Assembly (NCBI RefSeq): GCF_001886715.1
Contig: NZ_CP018082.1
Span: 3,162,001-3,226,000 of the forward strand
DNA from: Nocardia mangyaensis
GTDB taxonomy: Bacteria; Actinomycetota; Actinomycetes; Mycobacteriales; Mycobacteriaceae
Direction: 5' to 3'
DNA: 64,000 nt
Positions 34,867-43,507 of this stretch are shown piece after piece. The notes under the pieces are model-generated. The model worked only from the letters and a program-made list of their open reading frames with translations, did no database searches and had not been told where the DNA came from. Position numbers and translations under genes: made by a program. Within the stretch, counting starts at the first letter, position 1, and each line of letters opens with the position of its first letter.

Positions 34867-36243
34867 ATGAAATTCTCCGACATGACAACTCACCGCCCTC
34901 GGCTACGGATCTCATCGGCCTGGCGCGTGCCCATCGCTGTCGCCGCTACAGCAGGCGCCATGGTGGTGGGCGCGATACAACCCGTTCTCGCGATACAACC
35001 CGCCCACGCGCAGGCTCACGAATATGGTTGCGGGGGAGAGCATTTCGTAGCGTCCTGGGCGGCCAGTCCCACCGATTCGGTGACGCCGATGGATGCGTCC
35101 GGTGGGACTGTCCCGATGACCGTGAACAATCAAACCTTCCGTATGGTCATCACCCCGCATCTGGGCGGAACGCAGGTACGGGTTCGTCTGACGAACCGAT
35201 TCGGTCTCACACCGGTCACCTTCGACACCGTCAGCGTCGCTGATCAGGTGTCAGGGGCGAGCGCAGCGAACATCACGCCGGTGCTGTTCGACGGAAAGCC
35301 CTCGACCACGCTCGCTGCCGGAGCCGATGTCCTCAGCGACCCGGTGCCGTTCACTGCCGCCTCGTTCAGACCGCTGGCGGTCAGTATCCACGTCGCCGAC
35401 CCGGTCGGTCCGCCGACCAAACACTGGAATGCCAACGCCACCTCCTACTATTCCCCCGCCGGTAGCGGCGACCTGACAGGACAACCCGACCCCACGGGGT
35501 TCACCGCCACGACCAACGCCTGGTTCTATGTCAACGCCCTGGATGTGCTCGCACCCGCCGAAACAAGTGCCATCGTCGCGTTCGGCGACTCCATCACCGA
35601 CGGCTTCGTCGGTACCACCCCGGCCGCTGTCCCGGCCGACCGCGCGGTGGCCGACACCAATGGGCGCTACCCGGACTTCCTTCAACGCCGGCTCGACGAC
35701 GCGCGTATTCCCGTCTCGGTCGTCAACGCCGGAATCGGCAGCAACCGCCTCTTGACCAGCGGTGAACCGCTGCTTCTCGGTCCCAGTGGCCTTTCCCGGT
35801 TCGAACGCGACGTACTCGACCAGGCCGGAGTCAGCGGAGTCCTTGTCCAAGAGGGCATCAACGACCTCGGCTTGCCCCCACACGCCGACGCGGCATCGAT
35901 GATCGCGGGATATGAGCAACTGATCACCACGGCGCGCCGGCACGGCAAGAAGATCTGGATCGGCACCCTGCTGCCATCCTCCGACGCTGTTGTCAACGGT
36001 GTCGTGTTGGCCCCACGCAGCGAGACCGACCGTCAGCAGATCAACACCTGGATACGTAGCCAAACCCTCGCCGACGGCATCGTCGACTTCGACGCCGCCC
36101 TCCGTGACCCGGCCGACCCCGCTGTCCTTCAGGACGTCTATGCCAGTCCGGACCGTCTACACCCCAACCCTGCCGGCTATCGGGCAATGGCGGATACGAT
36201 CCAGCTGTCCATGCTGGCGGAGGCTCGTTCCCCCGCCTGCTGA
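34867..36243 (+). CDS. Secreted SGNH/GDSL hydrolase
   Basis: 458 residues. A signal peptide spans about residues 1-49 (cleavage near AHAQA). A beta-rich N-terminal region is followed by the SGNH domain: GDSIT (Ser), Gly and GIGSNR (Asn), EGINDL, and DRLHPN with the catalytic Asp/His near the C-terminus. GCAGGAG precedes ATG 34867. Secreted lipases or esterases of this form degrade lipids or ester-linked polymers. A short direct repeat (GCGATACAACCCG twice) lies in the signal region. Confidence 0.9.
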   Translation: MKFSDMTTHRPRLRISSAWRVPIAVAATAGAMVVGAIQPVLAIQPAHAQAHEYGCGGEHFVASWAASPTDSVTPMDASGGTVPMTVNNQTFRMVITPHLGGTQVRVRLTNRFGLTPVTFDTVSVADQVSGASAANITPVLFDGKPSTTLAAGADVLSDPVPFTAASFRPLAVSIHVADPVGPPTKHWNANATSYYSPAGSGDLTGQPDPTGFTATTNAWFYVNALDVLAPAETSAIVAFGDSITDGFVGTTPAAVPADRAVADTNGRYPDFLQRRLDDARIPVSVVNAGIGSNRLLTSGEPLLLGPSGLSRFERDVLDQAGVSGVLVQEGINDLGLPPHADAASMIAGYEQLITTARRHGKKIWIGTLLPSSDAVVNGVVLAPRSETDRQQINTWIRSQTLADGIVDFDAALRDPADPAVLQDVYASPDRLHPNPAGYRAMADTIQLSMLAEARSPAC

Positions 36244-36375
36244 CGCCGGGCGCACCGGCACACGCGTATGAGGCGGCACTTGCACAGGCTCTCGCGGGAC
36301 CTGGATGCTCTGGCGCCGCGGGGTGCCCGAGCTCGCTGATCTGACACGGTCGGGTGAACTCAGCACACCGTTGCG

Positions 36376-36483
36376 CTGACCTACGGGGGAGTGCTCCGTG
36401 TGTTCGCCCTCGACGAAGCACCCAAGGCCGACATCTACCAGACCTGGCAGCAGTTCGGCATCGTCGAACTCACTCCGCGCTGA
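36376..36483 (+). pseudogene. Short C-terminal gene remnant
   Basis: A frame ending TGA at 36481-36483 reads LTYGGVLRVFALDEAPKADI then YQTWQQFGIVELTPR. It looks like the tail of a decayed gene, of no family I can name. It has no supported start. A terminator hairpin follows at 36492. Confidence 0.3.
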
Positions 36484-36491
36484 GCACATGA

Positions 36492-36525
36492 CGACGGCCC
36501 ACCGGGGTTTCCCGATGGGCCGTCG
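36492..36525. terminator. Terminator serving the microprotein gene
   Basis: CGACGGCCCA (36492-36501) and TGGGCCGTCG (36516-36525) form a 10-bp perfect stem, extended inward by CGGGG/CCCCG-type pairing. It lies 11 bases beyond the stop of the minus-strand microprotein at 36536. Confidence 0.75.
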
Positions 36526-36535
36526 CGGTGTCGGG

Positions 36536-36619
36536 TCAGCTGCCCGCGCTGCCGCTCTGGATTGCGGCGAGGATCAGGGCAACGAGCACGCTGGCCAGCA
36601 GTGAGGATGCGGATCCCAT
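36536..36619 (-). CDS. 27-residue hydrophobic microprotein
   Basis: ATG at 36619 follows AGGAGACATCC at ideal spacing; the frame ends TGA at 36536. The peptide has a single hydrophobic helix (LLASVLVALILAAI) flanked by Ser/Gly-rich ends, MGSASS and QSGSAGS. A ribosome site, a clean frame and a terminator within 11 bases of the stop together support a real transcription unit. It is too short for most gene finders. It could be a membrane peptide that modulates a larger protein, or a toxin-like peptide; no antisense RNA or known type I toxin pattern was recognised. Confidence 0.55.
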   Translation of the reverse strand: MGSASSLLASVLVALILAAIQSGSAGS

Positions 36620-36716
36620 GGATGTCTCCTAGGTCGAGTTCGAATGCCGAGCTCGGGTCTCAACTGGACGAATGTCCGCCCCACCCGATCCCGCAGCAGC
36701 CCCGACCGCTCACCGG

Positions 36717-37166
36717 TCAGGCAGGTTTGGCAGTGATGTCACCGCGGAAGCGGTGCAGCAACTCCATCCGCACCCGTGCGGCCGCGCCCTGCATGACGCG
36801 GGCCAGGAGCCGATTGTGGTGTTCGGCCGCCGGCTGCCAGTTGCATGAGATCGGTGTCGAGATCGATGGTGTCGAGTGTGGACTTGTCGGCGGCAGGCGC
36901 AGCGGTGGTAGCGAATTCGTGGCGGTGGCTGTGCCAAGTGTCGGCGCGGATGGCGTCGCTGGCACCGTTGGCCACCAGCGCGGCGAGTTCGGTTGCGGTG
37001 CGGGAGATTCGGGTGGACAGGGCGGGATCGGCCAAGTCTTCCGGCGCGGCGAACAGGGCGGTGGGAGTCACCAGGGTGTGCAAGTAGGCGAACAGGGGTC
37101 GCATCTGCTCGTCGGGGATCAGGGAGTGTCTGCTGCTTCCGGCCGCGTCGGCGATGCATGGTTCGC
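36717..37166 (-). pseudogene. NADPH-dependent FMN reductase, C-terminal remnant
   Basis: The sequence begins at about AAGSSRHSLIPDEQMRPLFA, in the middle of a CE1759-type FMN reductase, and runs YLHTLVTPTALFAAPEDLAD, then WHSHRHEFATTAAPAADKST. A frame change near 36840 moves the tail (NRLLARVMQGAAARVRMELL) to another frame. The N-terminal flavin-binding half is missing; the CocE upstream region lies there instead. Clearly non-functional. Confidence 0.75.
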
Positions 37167-37188
37167 GGGGTTGTGCCCTACGGCACAG

Positions 37189-37218
37189 TGGGTACTATAT
37201 CAAATACGATGGTACCCA
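37189..37218. promoter_or_regulatory. Inverted repeat TGGGTAC-N16-GTACCCA
   Basis: TGGGTAC (37189-37195) and GTACCCA (37212-37218) lie 53 bases upstream of the CocE start in an A/T-rich promoter-like stretch. GTAC-core half-sites like these also occur upstream of the ligase at 39839. Confidence 0.5.
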
Positions 37219-37270
37219 GTTATGTTCTGTGAGTGCTGTGGCGGTGTGTCTGATGATCAGTGAGGATCCA

Positions 37271-38950
37271 ATGAGTCAAGTTGCTATCAGTTTCGACGTG
37301 TCGGTGCCCATGCGCGACGGCGTGATTCTGCGCGCCGACGTCTACCGGCCTACTGGGCCCGGGCCGTGGCCCGTCCTGGTGCAGCGCACCCCGTACGACA
37401 AGGCTTCGCCGCAGGCGGCGGCCCAGCTCGACATCCTCAAAGCTGTGCGGCGCGGCTACATCGTGGTGCAGCAGGACACTCGAGGCCGGTTCGCTTCCGA
37501 CGGTGAGTGGCTGCCGTGGGCGCATGAGCACCAAGACGGCTACGACACCGTCGAGTGGGCGGCGACGTTGCCCGACAGCAATGGCAACGTGGGAATGTTC
37601 GGCGGGAGCTACACCGGCAATACCCAATGGTCCGCTGCCGTCGCGGGCGCGCCACACCTGCGTGCCATCGCTCCACAGATCACCTGGTCCGACCCCGCCG
37701 ACGGGATCTTCTTTCGTGGTGGAGCGATCGAGCACGGACTGAATCTCTGGTGGTCGCTGATGACCGCGGCTGGCCAGTATCCGAAGGTGGCCGTAGATTC
37801 CGGGGAGCTCTTCGCCAGACTGGGCGCCACGATCAGCGACTTCGACCGGCTCGCCGAGGTGACATATTGGGAGATGCCTTCGGGCGCTGCGCCGGCGCTG
37901 ACGCGCACGAATCTCCCGGACATCGGTACGCGGCGCGCCCTGCGAGACAGTTCCTCGATGGCCGAGGCGCGTGTCGCTGGCCGGCACGGGGAGGTCACCG
38001 TGCCGTCGTTGAACGTGGGTGGCTGGTACGACGTGTTCTTGCAGGGCACGCTCGACAACTACATCGCTGCACGCGAACAGGGCCACCTGACTCGACTGAT
38101 CGTCGGGCCCTGGGAACACCTCCACGATTTGAATCCCCGGCCGGAACGGGCCGGGATGGTGAACTATGGGCTGGGCTCGATGGCCCCGCCCAGCGGCGAC
38201 GGAACGATGACCGGTATTCAGCTGGACTGGTTCGACCAGTTCCTGCCCAACGAGCCGGTCGAGACGGAACCGGACCCCGGCGTGGACATCTTCGTCATGG
38301 GCCTGAACCAGTGGCGACACGAGCAGCAATGGCCGCTGGCCCGTGCCACCGACACGGAATTCTTCCTCCATCCCGGCGGGCAGCTGTCGACTGCAGCTCC
38401 CACCGCGGATGTGGCGTCATCATCCTATGTCTACGATCCCGCCGACCCTGTGCCGACAACGGGCGGTGCGCTCGTCATGGCGAGCGATTTTCTTCCCGGA
38501 GCGTTCGATCAGCAAGCAGTGGAGTCCCGCGCGGATGTGTTGGTGTTCACCAGCGACCCACTCCAGCAGGACCTCGAGATCACCGGTCGGGTCAGCGCGA
38601 CCCTGTTCGCCGCCACCGACGGACCCAGCACGGACTGGGTCGTGCGGCTGTGCGAGGTCGACGAACGCGGAACTTCGCTCAACATCGTTGACGGCATCAC
38701 CCGGATCGACACTGAAAGTGGACGCGTGGATGAACACACCATCGACCTGTGGTCGACCAGTATCGTGATCAAGGCCGGTCATCGGCTCCGGGTGCAGGTC
38801 ACCTCCAGCAACTTCCCGCGCTGGGACCGCAACCTCAACACCGGCGAGGACCCGGCTGTGGCCGTCGAGCACCGCGTCGCACAGCAGAAGATCTTCCACG
38901 ACACCGCTCGACCTTCCCGGCTGGTCCTGCCCGTGGTCCCCACCTCCTAG
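37271..38950 (+). CDS. CocE/NonD-family serine hydrolase
   Basis: 559 residues. The CocE fold is seen: VPMRDGVILRADVYRP at the start, VLVQRTPYDK, the nucleophile in GGSYTG (Ser about 113), a cap region, and a C-terminal jelly-roll (SDPLQQDLEITGRVSATLFA through NFPRWDRNLNTG). Members cleave acyl-esters or amides, such as cocaine and cephalosporin side chains, or act as X-Pro peptidases; the family name should not be read as substrate. No signal peptide. GAGGATCCA precedes ATG 37271. A 14-bp-stem terminator follows its stop. Confidence 0.9.
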   Translation: MSQVAISFDVSVPMRDGVILRADVYRPTGPGPWPVLVQRTPYDKASPQAAAQLDILKAVRRGYIVVQQDTRGRFASDGEWLPWAHEHQDGYDTVEWAATLPDSNGNVGMFGGSYTGNTQWSAAVAGAPHLRAIAPQITWSDPADGIFFRGGAIEHGLNLWWSLMTAAGQYPKVAVDSGELFARLGATISDFDRLAEVTYWEMPSGAAPALTRTNLPDIGTRRALRDSSSMAEARVAGRHGEVTVPSLNVGGWYDVFLQGTLDNYIAAREQGHLTRLIVGPWEHLHDLNPRPERAGMVNYGLGSMAPPSGDGTMTGIQLDWFDQFLPNEPVETEPDPGVDIFVMGLNQWRHEQQWPLARATDTEFFLHPGGQLSTAAPTADVASSSYVYDPADPVPTTGGALVMASDFLPGAFDQQAVESRADVLVFTSDPLQQDLEITGRVSATLFAATDGPSTDWVVRLCEVDERGTSLNIVDGITRIDTESGRVDEHTIDLWSTSIVIKAGHRLRVQVTSSNFPRWDRNLNTGEDPAVAVEHRVAQQKIFHDTARPSRLVLPVVPTS

Positions 38951-38954
38951 AGTC

Positions 38955-38998
38955 ACGCCACGAAGGACCGGTGGATCGGCCGCCGTCCTTCGTGGCGT
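38955..38998. terminator. Strong bidirectional terminator
   Basis: ACGCCACGAAGGAC (38955-38968) and GTCCTTCGTGGCGT (38985-38998) form a perfect 14-bp stem, between the convergent CocE and TetR genes. Confidence 0.85.
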
Positions 38999-39089
38999 AC
39001 GACCGCTCTGGCGTCGAAACCCGGTCACGCGGTGATTCGACCCTGCACGCCGAGGTCGGCCGACTCGGCACAACGTGCACGGCTACGGG

Positions 39090-39716
39090 TCATTCGGTGT
39101 CGTGGAGTAAGCCGTTCATCAGCAGGGTCGCCAATTCGTTGAAGGCGTCAGCGGCCGATAGGCCGGTGCGTTCGAGCAGGACGCCGGACTGGACTCCCTC
39201 GATGGCGAGAGCGACGAGTTGCGCGGCAAATCTGCCGTCGGTGGCGCGAAAACGGCCGGTCCGTATTCCTTCATCGATCAGTTCATGGACGCGCTCGGCC
39301 GCGCGGGCGGTGTTGCGTCCGTAGATCTCGGCTGTGGGGGCGAATGCGACCATGTCCTGGTAGAAGGCTGTCGAGTTGCGGCGCATCGCCTTCGCGATAC
39401 CGCCGAGGTAGGTGAAGATCTTGGCCTGCGGGTCGGTCAGTCCGGCCACCTCGGCTTCGATGAGTTCGGCCGATTCGACGAAGAACTGTCTGGTCGCCAG
39501 CACCACCAACTGCTCCTTGGTTGCGGCCACGCTGTACAGCGTGGCCTTGGAGCAATGCAAGCGCTCGGCGAGTTGGCCGATGGTGACGGTGGTGAAACCT
39601 TCGCCGAGAAAGATCTCCTGCACCTGATGCAGCAGATCCTCACGACGCGCCACATCGACGCGTCGCTTACGAGGACTGTTGACCGTGTTCTGACGCGCGG
39701 GGGCCGTACGAGGCAT
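39090..39716 (-). CDS. TetR-family regulator of the acyl-CoA ligase operon
   Basis: 208 residues: helix-turn-helix FTTVTIGQLAERLHCSKATLYSVAATKEQLVVLA, then a helical sensor. ATG at 39716; the ribosome site is not obvious. It is divergent from the ligase-hydratase-SDR operon, and GTAC-core repeats lie between (39786-39825). It probably represses that operon in response to a CoA-ester or its precursor. Confidence 0.86.
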   Translation of the reverse strand: MPRTAPARQNTVNSPRKRRVDVARREDLLHQVQEIFLGEGFTTVTIGQLAERLHCSKATLYSVAATKEQLVVLATRQFFVESAELIEAEVAGLTDPQAKIFTYLGGIAKAMRRNSTAFYQDMVAFAPTAEIYGRNTARAAERVHELIDEGIRTGRFRATDGRFAAQLVALAIEGVQSGVLLERTGLSAADAFNELATLLMNGLLHDTE

Positions 39717-39785
39717 GGAACCGAGTGTTTCACACCTTTCGCTGGGCAGCTGCGAGCAATGGGCTGTCATCTGTCGCGTCCGTGC

Positions 39786-39825
39786 GGTACCGTAATGAGT
39801 ACCAATAGACTTGTTTAAGTACCCA
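39786..39825. promoter_or_regulatory. GTAC-core operator-like sites
   Basis: GGTAC (39786-39790) faces GTACC (39799-39803) across 8 bases, and GTACCCA recurs at 39819-39825. They lie between the TetR and ligase starts and resemble the half-sites at 37189-37218 upstream of CocE. Confidence 0.45.
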
Positions 39826-39838
39826 CATAGGAGTGGTT

Positions 39839-41452
39839 GTGAGTTCTGACTGTGCAGTACGCGTCGCTGAGCTACTCGAACAGTTCGGGGCGCCTGACAC
39901 CGATGTGGCGTGGTTGCTGTGCGACCGGCACCCGCCGTCGGATCGAGCCCTCACGATCGTCGACGAGGGTTTGTCCGCGGTCGACTACACCTACGGCGAG
40001 CTGGCGGAATCTTCTCGACGAGCGGCTGCCGTGCTTTCCGAGCTCGGTGTGGGCCGCGGGGACAGGGTCGCGACTTTGATGGGCAAGAGCGCCGAGCTGG
40101 TGACGGTGGTGCTCGGTATCTGGCGCCTCGGAGCGGTCTATGTTCCGCTGTTCACCGCCTTCGCCGAGGACGCGATCGGGTCACGGCTCGCGGACGCCGC
40201 TGTACGACTCGTTGTGGCTGACAGTGATCAGCAGGCGAAGGTGCCGGCAGGTGACTGGAAGCTGATCATCGCCGATTCGGCTGTCCCGAACGGGTTGAGC
40301 GCCCGGCTCGACGCAGCGGTATGGCGAGACATCCGTTCGGTGCCGGTGGGTGGGGACGGGCCGCTGGTGCAGATGTTCACCTCTGGCACCACGGGAAAAC
40401 CAAAAGGAGTCGTGCATCCGGTGCGCTACGCCGCCGGCTGGCAAAGCTACCTGGAATTCGGTCTGGGGGTCGGTCCCGACAGTGTGTTCTGGTGCGCCGC
40501 CGATCCGGGATGGGCCTACGGTCTCTACACCGCGATTGTGGCTCCTTTGGCGGCCGGTGTGCCGACGTTGCTGCTACGCGGCGGATTCTCGGCCGCGGCG
40601 ACCTGGACGGTGCTGAAGGATCGCGCGGTCACCGATTTCACCGCCGCGCCCACCGTCTACCGCGGGTTGCGGGCCGGCGGCCTGCCGGTTCCGCAGGGGC
40701 TCACGCTGCGCCGGTTGTCGAGTGCGGGGGAGCCGTTGACTCCGGAGGTCAACGGCTGGTCCCGCTTCGCGTTCGGGCTCGAGGTGCACGACCACTACGG
40801 CCAGACCGAACTCGGTATGCCGATCGGTTTCCCGCACCACCCCAGCGTGCAACGACAGGTGCTGGAGGGCGCGATGGGAACGGCACTGCCGGGCTGGGAG
40901 ATCGCCGTCCTGGACGAGGACAACGACGCCCCGGTCGAACCCGGTCGGACCGGACGACTGGCGATCGTTGTGGCGGGCAGCCCTTTGATGACCTTCCGCG
41001 GCTATGTCGGAGGGCGCGGCAGCGACCGGTTTCGCGCTGGTGGCGCCTATTTCCTGACCGGTGATATCGCCTCGGTCGATTCCGAGAGCATCGTCCGGTT
41101 CTCGGCTCGCGACGACGACGTCATCATCATGGCCGGGTACCGCATCGGCCCCTTCGATATCGAATCCACGCTCCTTCGGCACCCCGTTGTCCGCGAGGCC
41201 GCCGTCATCGCCGGTCCCGACGAGGTGCGCGGCGAGGTCGTGGAGGCGTTCGTGGTCCTCGCACCTGATACGGCCGTCACCGACGCTCTCGTTGGGGAGC
41301 TTCAGCAATGGGTCAAGCAGAATTACGCCGCGCACGCGTACCCGCGGCGGATCCACTTCGTCGCGAGCCTGCCCAAGACGCCGAGTGGCAAGATCCAGCG
41401 CGCACAGCTGCGGCAGCGACGCCGCAATGAGGCCGGACTGGGTGCGCGATGA
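39839..41452 (+). CDS. Acyl-CoA synthetase (AMP-forming)
   Basis: 537 residues. The AMP-binding P-loop is MFTSGTTGKPKGVVHP; later motifs are YGQTELG, the TGD block (FLTGDIASVDSESI), the hinge (DDVIIMAGYRIGPFDIES), and the C-terminal lysine in KTPSGKIQR. The start is GTG 39839 with AGGAG 5 bases upstream; a GTG at 39833 overlaps that site. It activates a carboxylic acid to its CoA ester, of medium-chain or acetyl-CoA-synthetase-like type by sequence pattern. First gene of a three-gene operon with enoyl-CoA hydratase and SDR, a plausible short beta-oxidation module. Confidence 0.9.
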   Translation: MSSDCAVRVAELLEQFGAPDTDVAWLLCDRHPPSDRALTIVDEGLSAVDYTYGELAESSRRAAAVLSELGVGRGDRVATLMGKSAELVTVVLGIWRLGAVYVPLFTAFAEDAIGSRLADAAVRLVVADSDQQAKVPAGDWKLIIADSAVPNGLSARLDAAVWRDIRSVPVGGDGPLVQMFTSGTTGKPKGVVHPVRYAAGWQSYLEFGLGVGPDSVFWCAADPGWAYGLYTAIVAPLAAGVPTLLLRGGFSAAATWTVLKDRAVTDFTAAPTVYRGLRAGGLPVPQGLTLRRLSSAGEPLTPEVNGWSRFAFGLEVHDHYGQTELGMPIGFPHHPSVQRQVLEGAMGTALPGWEIAVLDEDNDAPVEPGRTGRLAIVVAGSPLMTFRGYVGGRGSDRFRAGGAYFLTGDIASVDSESIVRFSARDDDVIIMAGYRIGPFDIESTLLRHPVVREAAVIAGPDEVRGEVVEAFVVLAPDTAVTDALVGELQQWVKQNYAAHAYPRRIHFVASLPKTPSGKIQRAQLRQRRRNEAGLGAR

Positions 41453-42225
41453 GCCCTTCCGCACCGGTCGTCCTGGTCAACCACACAGGCGCCATTCGCA
41501 CCCTCACTCTCAACCGTCCTCATCGCCGCAACGCCTTGGACCCTGAGCTGGTCGATGCGCTCGACGCCGCGTTGACCGAGGCCGAACAAGATCCGCACAC
41601 GCGGTGCTTGGTCCTCACCGGAGCGGGTCCGAGTTTCTGTGCCGGTGCCGACCTGCAGCACTTTCTGAGCTTGGCCGATGCCCCCGGCGGGCCGACGCGC
41701 TTCTTGCGTCGGGTCTCGGCTGTTGTCACCCGGCTCGAAGCCAGCAGGCTTCCGGTAGTGGCCGCCTTGCACGGTCACGCAGTCGCCGGTGGTCTCGAGC
41801 TGGCGCTGGCCTGTGACGTCGTCGTCGTGGCCGACACGACACTCATCGGAGACGGGCACATCCGCAACAACCTGTTGCCTGCGGCGGGATCGAGCGTGCG
41901 GTTGCCACGCAAACTCGGCGATTCCACCGCACGATGGCTGGCCCTGACCGGTCAGTTGGTCCCTGCCCAGCAGCTCGCCGGTACCGGGTGGCTGCACGCC
42001 GTGGTTCCCGCCGAGGAAGTGCACGCCCGCGCACGAACTGCCGCTGTCGAACTGGCCGAAGCCAGCGGACCGGCCCAATCTGCGTTCAAGGCGCTGTTGC
42101 ACACGCTGACGACCTTGGACGAACAGCAGGGTCTGGCCCGCGAACTCGCCGACTTCGAACAGCACTGGAACACCACCGACGTACCAGCCTCATTGACGGC
42201 GTTCCTGCATAGCCGAACTGCCTGA
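41449..42225 (+). CDS. Enoyl-CoA hydratase/isomerase family protein
   Basis: 258 residues of the crotonase fold. The oxyanion-hole blocks are SFCAGADLQHF and HGHAVAGGLELALACD. The position of the usual catalytic Glu is not plain: IGDGHIRNNLLPAAGSS replaces the common FGLPE-type block, so dehydration activity is uncertain and another CoA reaction is possible. The start overlaps the ligase stop by 4 bases. Confidence 0.87.
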   Translation: MSPSAPVVLVNHTGAIRTLTLNRPHRRNALDPELVDALDAALTEAEQDPHTRCLVLTGAGPSFCAGADLQHFLSLADAPGGPTRFLRRVSAVVTRLEASRLPVVAALHGHAVAGGLELALACDVVVVADTTLIGDGHIRNNLLPAAGSSVRLPRKLGDSTARWLALTGQLVPAQQLAGTGWLHAVVPAEEVHARARTAAVELAEASGPAQSAFKALLHTLTTLDEQQGLARELADFEQHWNTTDVPASLTAFLHSRTA

Positions 42226-42258
42226 AACGCTTAGCCACATCAGATATTTGGGAGCACA

Positions 42259-43017
42259 ATGAACCGCTACACCGATCAGGTCGTTCTCGTGACCGGCGGA
42301 GCTAGAGGGCTCGGCGCAGCCATGGCCCAGCGATTCGCCGCCGAAGGCGCGATCGTGGCTATCGGCGACCTCGACGAGGTCGGCGCCCGCGACCTCGCCG
42401 ACCGCCTCGAAAAGGAATTCGGTCGCACCTGCCTGGCCCATCAGGTCGACGTCACCTCCTCGGAAAACGTCGGCAGTTGGATCGACACCGTCACTCGTGC
42501 GCACGGCCGCATCGACGTCCTGGTCAACAATGCCGGAATCATCCGCGACAACCGGATCGAGGACATCGACGACGACGACTGGCGCTCGGTGCTGGATGTT
42601 TCACTCTCAGGAGCCTTCTTCTGCGCCCGAGCGGCATTGCCGCACATGCGTTCGCGCAACTACGGGCGGATCGTGTCGTTCTCCTCGATGAGCTGGCGCG
42701 GCAACTTCGGCCAAGCCAATTACGTCGCCGCAAAAGCGGGCATCGTCGGCCTCACCCGCACCCTCGCGCTCGAAACCGCTCGCCAAGGCATCACAGCCAA
42801 CGCGATCGCGCCCGGCCTCATCGATACCCCCATGCTCGCTTCGATGAACGCCCCCGCCCGCGAAAAGCTGATCGCCAAAGTGCCACAACGCAAAACCGGC
42901 AGCCCCGAAGACATCGCCGAGGCCGCCGCCTACCTCTGCTCACCGGCCGCCGGCTACGTGAGCGGGATAGTTTTGGATGTCGACGGAGGCTTGGGCATCG
43001 GATCCTCGATCCGCTGA
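42259..43017 (+). CDS. FabG-like short-chain dehydrogenase
   Basis: 252 residues. VTGGARGLGAAMAQRFAAEG with IGDLDE (Asp favours NAD), NNAGIIRDN, and FSSMSWRGNFGQANYVAAKAG carrying Ser and YxxxK. It ends DVDGGLGIGSS. Third gene of the ligase operon, it probably oxidises a 3-hydroxyacyl-CoA to the 3-oxo form. A hairpin at 43143-43171 follows. Confidence 0.9.
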   Translation: MNRYTDQVVLVTGGARGLGAAMAQRFAAEGAIVAIGDLDEVGARDLADRLEKEFGRTCLAHQVDVTSSENVGSWIDTVTRAHGRIDVLVNNAGIIRDNRIEDIDDDDWRSVLDVSLSGAFFCARAALPHMRSRNYGRIVSFSSMSWRGNFGQANYVAAKAGIVGLTRTLALETARQGITANAIAPGLIDTPMLASMNAPAREKLIAKVPQRKTGSPEDIAEAAAYLCSPAAGYVSGIVLDVDGGLGIGSSIR

Positions 43018-43142
43018 ATCCGGCCCACGGCCCCGACAGAACCTGTCAGGAGCTCTATGCCATCGCCGGAACACCTGCCGACACACTGGCACTGGCCAAG
43101 CATTGCGCGGCGCGTTGGCCACCGGAAGTGGAACCCGAAGGG

Positions 43143-43171
43143 TGGGGTAGCTCGAGTTGTCACCTACCCCA
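43143..43171. terminator. Hairpin between convergent genes
   Basis: TGGGGTAG (43143-43150) and CTACCCCA (43164-43171) form an 8-bp stem with a 13-base loop, between the SDR end (43017) and the winged-helix gene end (43196) on the other strand. Confidence 0.6.
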
Positions 43172-43195
43172 TCCGGCCTGCAGGTCCCCGCGGGC

Positions 43196-43507
43196 TCAGG
43201 TTTGTTCGGCGGCAGCGATCAGGGCGCGCAGACCGGTCAGTTCAGCGTCGAAGGCGGAGCGCCCGGCGTCGGTGATGGTGAGCCAGGTCTTCGGGCGGCC
43301 CCGGCCCGTGCTGCGCCGGGTTGCGATCATGTCGGCCTCCTTGAGGACTTTGAGATGGCGATTCAGGTTGCCGTCGGTGAGTTGCAACTGATCGCGTAGT
43401 ACGCCGAACTCCATGGCGACCCCGGAGCGGAGCAGCGCCAGGATGCCGAGCCGGATGCGTTGGTGCACGGTGTCATCCAGGCTCACGATGGGATGCGGTT
43501 CAGCCAT
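43196..43507 (-). CDS. Winged-helix regulator (HTH_27/MarR-like)
   Basis: 103 residues with a clear winged helix: LGILALLRSGVAMEFGVLRDQLQLTDGNLNRHLKVLKEADMIATRRSTGRGRPKTWLTITDAGRSAFDAEL. Its start overlaps the end of the upstream membrane-protein gene by 8 bases, so the two are translationally coupled. The 13-bp repeat around the start of that upstream gene is the likely target. Confidence 0.86.
   Translation of the reverse strand: MAEPHPIVSLDDTVHQRIRLGILALLRSGVAMEFGVLRDQLQLTDGNLNRHLKVLKEADMIATRRSTGRGRPKTWLTITDAGRSAFDAELTGLRALIAAAEQT

Noticed and set aside
37271..38950. Cocaine esterase function
   Set aside because: CocE is only the family name; no substrate evidence exists in the sequence.
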